A stretch of 9,882 bases of DNA from Candidatus Falkowiibacteriota bacterium (GTDB lineage Bacteria; Patescibacteriota; Patescibacteriia; Patescibacteriales; UBA12465), in contig CAIMEI010000005.1 in NCBI GenBank assembly GCA_903839955.1, positions 1 through 9,882 on the forward strand, in the 5' to 3' direction. The position numbers and the translations under genes were made by a program. Shown here piece by piece: positions 6,098-9,882 of the stretch (position 1 is its first letter; each line of letters begins with the position of its first letter). Below the pieces are notes generated by a model. That model saw only the letters and a program-made list of their open reading frames with translations, was not told the origin of the DNA and ran no database searches.

Positions 6098-8185
6098 ATG
6101 TGGCGCGACTCGGAAAAATTTGCCCGTCAAGATAAAAAAGAATCCAATGGTCGCCTCCGCTTAGTGGTGGTGGCGGTTTTTTTATTGTTGGCGGCAATTG
6201 TGGGCCGCCTTTTTTTGCTGCAGATAAAAAATTGCGATTACTACAAAACGCTCGCCAACGGCCAGCAGCAAGTTTTTAGCAAGCTTAGTCCGGAAAGAGG
6301 GCAGATATTTTTCAGTAATAGCATGCAGGGGAATGACAACGGCCTGCTCTATCCGCTGGCGACCAATAAGGATTTCGCCTTGCTTTATGCTATTCCCAAA
6401 GATATCAGCGATCCGAACGGCCTGGCGGAAAAATTGTATGATTTTTTTGATAAGCCGCGCCTGGAAAGGGATCATCAAAAAACCGTCGCCGACAATGAAA
6501 CCAAGCGCTTGGCGGCGATTGCAGACATCCAGAATAACGCTGCTTTGAAGCCGGAAGAAAAAACCGCGAAGATTGCGGCGATTGCGGCCGATCCTTTTTT
6601 CTCGGCCGATTCCCAGAAAGACGGCATTATCACTGGATATTTGAAGCACCTGAATAAGCCCGACGATCCTTATGAGCCGCTGGTCAAAAAAATGTCCACC
6701 GACGATTTATTCAAGCTCTACGCGGCGCTTTATAACGGAGAAATTGCCAGCTCTTCCACGATTTATTTTCCCGATGGACCGACGCCGACTTCCACGCCGG
6801 TACAGGCCACTGATTTGGATATCATGCATGACCAGATAGTTAACACCAAGGATAATAATAAGCCGATAATTATTAAGGGTCTGGATTTCGAATTAAATAA
6901 TTATCGTTATTACCCCGAAGGCGACGTCGGCGCCCACTTGGCTGGCTTTGTGACTGATGCGGACAACGGCGCGACGGGCCACTATGGCTTGGAGGGGTTT
7001 TTTAACGACATTCTGTCTGGCAAATTCGGTTTTTTGAAAGCCGAAAAAGGGGTTGGGCGGGACATGCTAATTGTTAATGACCAGGAATATGTTAAGCCGG
7101 AAAATGGCAGTGATTTGATTTTAACCATTGATCGCAACGTGGAATTGGAGGTTTGCAAACAGCTGAAAGCGGGTATTGATAAGTATCACGCTACCGGCGG
7201 CAGCGTGCTGGTCGGCGACCCGAAAACCGGGGCGATTATTGCGATGTGCTCCTATCCGGCCTTTGACCCTAATGACTATCGGTCGGTAAGCGACATCAGC
7301 TATTTTAATAATCCGACTATCTTTTATCAGTACGAACCGGGCTCGGTCATGAAGACGATCACCATGGCGGCCGGTATTGATCAGGGGAAGGTGACGCCGG
7401 ACACAACCTACAATGATCCCGGGCAGATGTTCGTGCCGGGCTGGAATAAACCAATTAGTAATTCCGACTATTCCGCTAAAGGCGGCCACGGCAAAGTGGA
7501 CATGAATTTTGTTTTGGAATTTTCTTTGAATACCGGAGCGATTTGGGTGATGAACCAAACTGGGCCGAAAATTTTTGTGGATTATGTGAAAAATTTCGGT
7601 TTCGGCCAAAAATTGGGAGTAGAGTTGGAGTCGGAAGTGCCCGGAAATATTGGTCAGTTACTACAGCGTCGCGTGCCGGTGAGCGATTACTCCACCGCTT
7701 CTTTTGGCCAGGGAATTTCCGTCACTCCTCTGCAGATGGTGGCTTCGTATATGACCCTAGCCAATAAGGGGCTGATGATGAAGCCATATCTGGTGAAAGA
7801 GATTGATAATCCGGACGGTCAGAAACAAGTAATCAGCCCCAAACCTATTCGCCAAGTGGTTTCGGCCAAGACAGCGGAAACAATTTTGGCGATGTTGACA
7901 AACGTCGTGGAGAAGGGGCATGCTAAGAAAGCTTCAATTAGCGGCTACTACATCGGCGGCAAAACCGGCACCGCGCAGGTGGCCGGCAAAGGCGGCTATA
8001 GCAAATCCGATTTTATCCATACTTTTGTGGGTATTGCGCCGATTGAAGATCCGAAATTCGTGCTTTTGACCAAGATAGACAATCCCCAGGGCCTGGAATA
8101 CGCCGAGAGCACCGCCGTTCCTTTGGGCCAGGGAATTATTGATTATCTCCTGAAATATTACCAAATTCCCAAAACGCGCAAATAA
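6098..8185 (+). CDS. ftsI: Class B penicillin-binding protein, FtsI-like (septal transpeptidase)
   Basis: This membrane-anchored D,D-transpeptidase cross-links peptidoglycan. Its place in the dcw cluster points to septal synthesis. It has 695 residues. A cytoplasmic tail and one transmembrane helix (about 20-42) lead into the pedestal domain (LSPERGQIF), which carries a long insertion. That insertion includes an Ala/Lys-rich helical stretch (about 145-172) and a Pro/Thr-rich linker (GPTPTSTP). The typical R-x-YP, GAHLAGFV and GLEGFF segments come next. The catalytic domain has the three expected motifs: S416-V-M-K419, S476-L-N478 and K622-T-G624. No PASTA domain follows; the protein ends about 70 residues after KTG. 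It starts 20 bases after ftsL without a Shine-Dalgarno site. SpoVD or another class B PBP cannot be excluded by sequence, but context favours FtsI. Confidence 0.92.
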   Translation: MWRDSEKFARQDKKESNGRLRLVVVAVFLLLAAIVGRLFLLQIKNCDYYKTLANGQQQVFSKLSPERGQIFFSNSMQGNDNGLLYPLATNKDFALLYAIPKDISDPNGLAEKLYDFFDKPRLERDHQKTVADNETKRLAAIADIQNNAALKPEEKTAKIAAIAADPFFSADSQKDGIITGYLKHLNKPDDPYEPLVKKMSTDDLFKLYAALYNGEIASSSTIYFPDGPTPTSTPVQATDLDIMHDQIVNTKDNNKPIIIKGLDFELNNYRYYPEGDVGAHLAGFVTDADNGATGHYGLEGFFNDILSGKFGFLKAEKGVGRDMLIVNDQEYVKPENGSDLILTIDRNVELEVCKQLKAGIDKYHATGGSVLVGDPKTGAIIAMCSYPAFDPNDYRSVSDISYFNNPTIFYQYEPGSVMKTITMAAGIDQGKVTPDTTYNDPGQMFVPGWNKPISNSDYSAKGGHGKVDMNFVLEFSLNTGAIWVMNQTGPKIFVDYVKNFGFGQKLGVELESEVPGNIGQLLQRRVPVSDYSTASFGQGISVTPLQMVASYMTLANKGLMMKPYLVKEIDNPDGQKQVISPKPIRQVVSAKTAETILAMLTNVVEKGHAKKASISGYYIGGKTGTAQVAGKGGYSKSDFIHTFVGIAPIEDPKFVLLTKIDNPQGLEYAESTAVPLGQGIIDYLLKYYQIPKTRK

Positions 8186-8192
8186 TTTATTT

Positions 8193-9482
8193 ATGAGAAA
8201 AATTTTGCAACTGAAACTAAAGATTCTCGCCGGCCTAATCCTGAAGAAATATCAACCGCAAGTGGTGGGAATTACCGGCAGTGTCGGCAAAACAACCGCC
8301 AAGGAGGCGGTCGCCGCCGTTTTGTCGGCCAAACTTTCCGTGCGGGCGCCGAAGAAAAACTACAATAATGAAATTGGCGTGCCGCTTACTATTATCGGTG
8401 CCGACTCTCCTGGATCCAGTCTAATCGGCTGGATCGGTGTGTTTTTTCGGGCTTGGCTCTTACTCTTAAAACGCGACCGTCATTACCCGGAAGTTATTGT
8501 CTTGGAACTAGGGATAGACCGTCCCGGCGATATGCGCTATTTAACTAAACTGGCGAAACCGCAGGTGGGCATTGTGACGACAATCAGCCATTCCCACTTG
8601 GAGTTTTTTGGCAGTTTGGAAAAAATCAAAAAAGAAAAGCAAGGTTTGATCGAGGCTCTGCCCTCCAAAGGATTGGCGGTCTTAAACGCCGACGCCAATT
8701 TAGTAAAAGAGATGTCGGCGGCGAGCCGGGCCAAGGTTATTACTTATGGTTTTTCGCCGGAGGCTGATTTGCGCGCGGTTGACCTGCGCTTTAATTATGA
8801 AAAGGGGCAGGGATTCACACCCGGTTTGTCCTTTAAGCTGGAATATCTCGGCTCGAGCGTGCCGGTTTTTTTGCGCGCGGCGATTAGCGAGAAAGCAGTT
8901 TTATCAGCTCTTTCCGCGGCGGCAGCTGCCACCTATTTCGGTTTTAATTTAGTGGAGACGGCATCTTCTTTGGAGCAATTCAATCTGCCGCCGGGGCGTC
9001 TCCGCGTTTTGCGCGGTCTCAAGCAATCCGTGATTATTGATGATACCTATAACGCTTCGCCGGACTCTACTTTAGCCGCTTTAGAAGTAATGAAAAAAGC
9101 GACGCTCTCTGGCCAGGGGAAGAAGATTGCTTTGCTTGGGGAAATGTTGGAACTAGGACCATATACCGAAGAAGGGCATCGCCTGGTCGGGCAAAAAGCC
9201 GTGGAAGCAGGCGTCTCGCAATTAATTCTGGTCGGTGAGCGTACTTATCATATTGCGGCGGGCGCCAAAGAAGCCGGCTTTAATGAAGATGAAATCTTTC
9301 ACTTCGGCCAGGCCAGTGAGGCGGGAAATTTCGCCGTCCAACGGATTAGCCAGGATGATTTGATTCTGGTGAAAGGGTCGCAAGGATCAAGAATGGAAAA
9401 AGCAGTTTTGGAAATTATGGCTGAGCCACAGCGCGCCGCCGAACTTTTAGTCCGGCAAGGACCGGAATGGGCGGGTAAATAA
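8193..9482 (+). CDS. murF: MurF-type Mur ligase lacking the usual N-terminal domain
   Basis: MurF adds D-Ala-D-Ala to UDP-MurNAc-tripeptide, using ATP, as the last cytoplasmic step of peptidoglycan precursor assembly. The P-loop GSVGKTT lies at residues 29-35. The MurF-type N-Y-N-N-E-I-G sequence (56-62) and VLELGID follow, then TTISHSHLEFFGS and NADAN. The C-terminal domain has DDTYNASPDS (283-292) and LLGEMLELG. In well-studied MurF proteins the P-loop comes about 80 residues later, after a domain that grips the UDP-sugar; that domain is essentially missing here. An extra hydrophobic, amphipathic segment at about 77-95 (LIGWIGVFFRAWLLLL) separates the NNEIG motif from the ELG strand. Total length (429) is still near normal. 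It follows ftsI by seven bases with no murE between them. Ligase family certain; the exact substrate is inferred. Confidence 0.88.
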   Translation: MRKILQLKLKILAGLILKKYQPQVVGITGSVGKTTAKEAVAAVLSAKLSVRAPKKNYNNEIGVPLTIIGADSPGSSLIGWIGVFFRAWLLLLKRDRHYPEVIVLELGIDRPGDMRYLTKLAKPQVGIVTTISHSHLEFFGSLEKIKKEKQGLIEALPSKGLAVLNADANLVKEMSAASRAKVITYGFSPEADLRAVDLRFNYEKGQGFTPGLSFKLEYLGSSVPVFLRAAISEKAVLSALSAAAAATYFGFNLVETASSLEQFNLPPGRLRVLRGLKQSVIIDDTYNASPDSTLAALEVMKKATLSGQGKKIALLGEMLELGPYTEEGHRLVGQKAVEAGVSQLILVGERTYHIAAGAKEAGFNEDEIFHFGQASEAGNFAVQRISQDDLILVKGSQGSRMEKAVLEIMAEPQRAAELLVRQGPEWAGK

Positions 9483-9486
9483 ATTT

Positions 9487-9882
9487 ATGAAAATAATTAT
9501 CATCGGTGCTCAGGGAAATCTCGGCACGCAATTACTTCAGGCTTTTGCTGGTCAGGAAGCAACCGGATTGGATCGCCGCGACTTGGATTTTTTGGATTTC
9601 TCCGCGCTCGCCGAGAAACTGACCGCGAGCAAACCAGAGCTTATCATCAATGCCGCCGCCTATAACGCGGTGGATAAATGCGAAACTGAAAATGAAGAAA
9701 AGGCCCTGGCAATCAAGTTAAACATCGGTTTGCCGGCTTTTTTGGCGGAATTCTGCCAGTCAAACAGCGCCACCTTAGTACACTATTCCACGGATTATGT
9801 TTTTTCTGGGAATACGGATCACGATAGCTTTTCTGAAGACGCCACTATTAATCCTTTGAATTTTTACGGCCAGAGCAAGGCG
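9487..9882 (+). CDS. rfbD: dTDP-4-dehydrorhamnose reductase-like SDR, N-terminal part (3' end outside window)
   Basis: RmlD/RfbD performs the last step of dTDP-L-rhamnose synthesis, using NAD(P)H to reduce dTDP-4-dehydrorhamnose. The 132 visible codons run open to the window end. They show the nucleotide-binding GAQGNLG (residues 7-13), IINAAAYNAVDKCE, which is close to the family's N-A-A-A-Y-T-x-V-D-x-x-E signature, the STDYVF strand (101-106), and the catalytic Y127-G-Q-S-K131. The protein is an extended short-chain dehydrogenase/reductase. The ATG at 9487 is four bases after the murF stop, in an AATTTATG context like its neighbours. The rhamnose would serve surface glycans. Because the C-terminus is missing, a related sugar reductase or the MAT2B-like branch cannot be fully excluded. 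Confidence 0.87.
   Translation, partial: MKIIIIGAQGNLGTQLLQAFAGQEATGLDRRDLDFLDFSALAEKLTASKPELIINAAAYNAVDKCETENEEKALAIKLNIGLPAFLAEFCQSNSATLVHYSTDYVFSGNTDHDSFSEDATINPLNFYGQSKA

Noticed and set aside
7121..7609. Long open frame on the minus strand (162 codons) inside ftsI
   Set aside because: It lies wholly inside a gene with complete catalytic motifs on the other strand, resembles no family, and has no separate promoter or spacing. The same applies to the minus-strand frames at 6182-6649, 897-1286, 2828-3139 and 5392-5697.

Overview
The window reads as ordinary chromosomal core sequence from a small-genome bacterium. It most resembles Patescibacteria (Candidate Phyla Radiation, Parcubacteria-like). 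The reasons are a TsaB cut down to 135 residues, a Mur ligase that starts almost at its P-loop, very tight gene packing on one strand, and A/T-rich leaders without Shine-Dalgarno sites in front of almost every gene. The lineage is inferred from protein character and was not checked by any search.

All twelve genes lie on the + strand in two apparent transcription units. The first (1-4146) holds the end of cysS, then a tRNA-dihydrouridine synthase, a shortened TsaB, three consecutive Nudix hydrolases of exactly 182 residues each, and a small nucleoside 2-deoxyribosyltransferase-like protein. Gaps run from a 4-base overlap to 10 bases. The unit ends at a strong intrinsic terminator (4184-4215). 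Its first three genes serve translation (charging of tRNA-Cys, D-loop dihydrouridine, t6A). The last four look like nucleotide or small-metabolite clean-up or salvage enzymes.

The second unit starts from a near-consensus sigma-70 promoter (TTGACC, 17 bases, TATAAT; 4267-4295) and carries a division and cell-wall (dcw) cluster: mraZ, rsmH, an ftsL-like gene, a class B penicillin-binding protein (ftsI-like) and murF. It runs on into an rmlD/rfbD-type dTDP-rhamnose gene that is cut by the window end. The promoter is surrounded by five G-rich boxes, mostly 10 bases apart, which look like MraZ operators, so the cluster is probably autoregulated. murE, normally between ftsI and murF, is absent from this position.

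The features most worth a second look are the ungapped tandem triplication of Nudix genes beside the deoxyribosyltransferase-like gene, the layout of the putative MraZ operator, the Mur ligase without its usual N-terminal substrate domain, and the shared TTTATG start context of the dcw genes. I saw no mobile element, CRISPR array, tRNA or rRNA gene. There is no gene-free stretch longer than the 199 bases between the two units.
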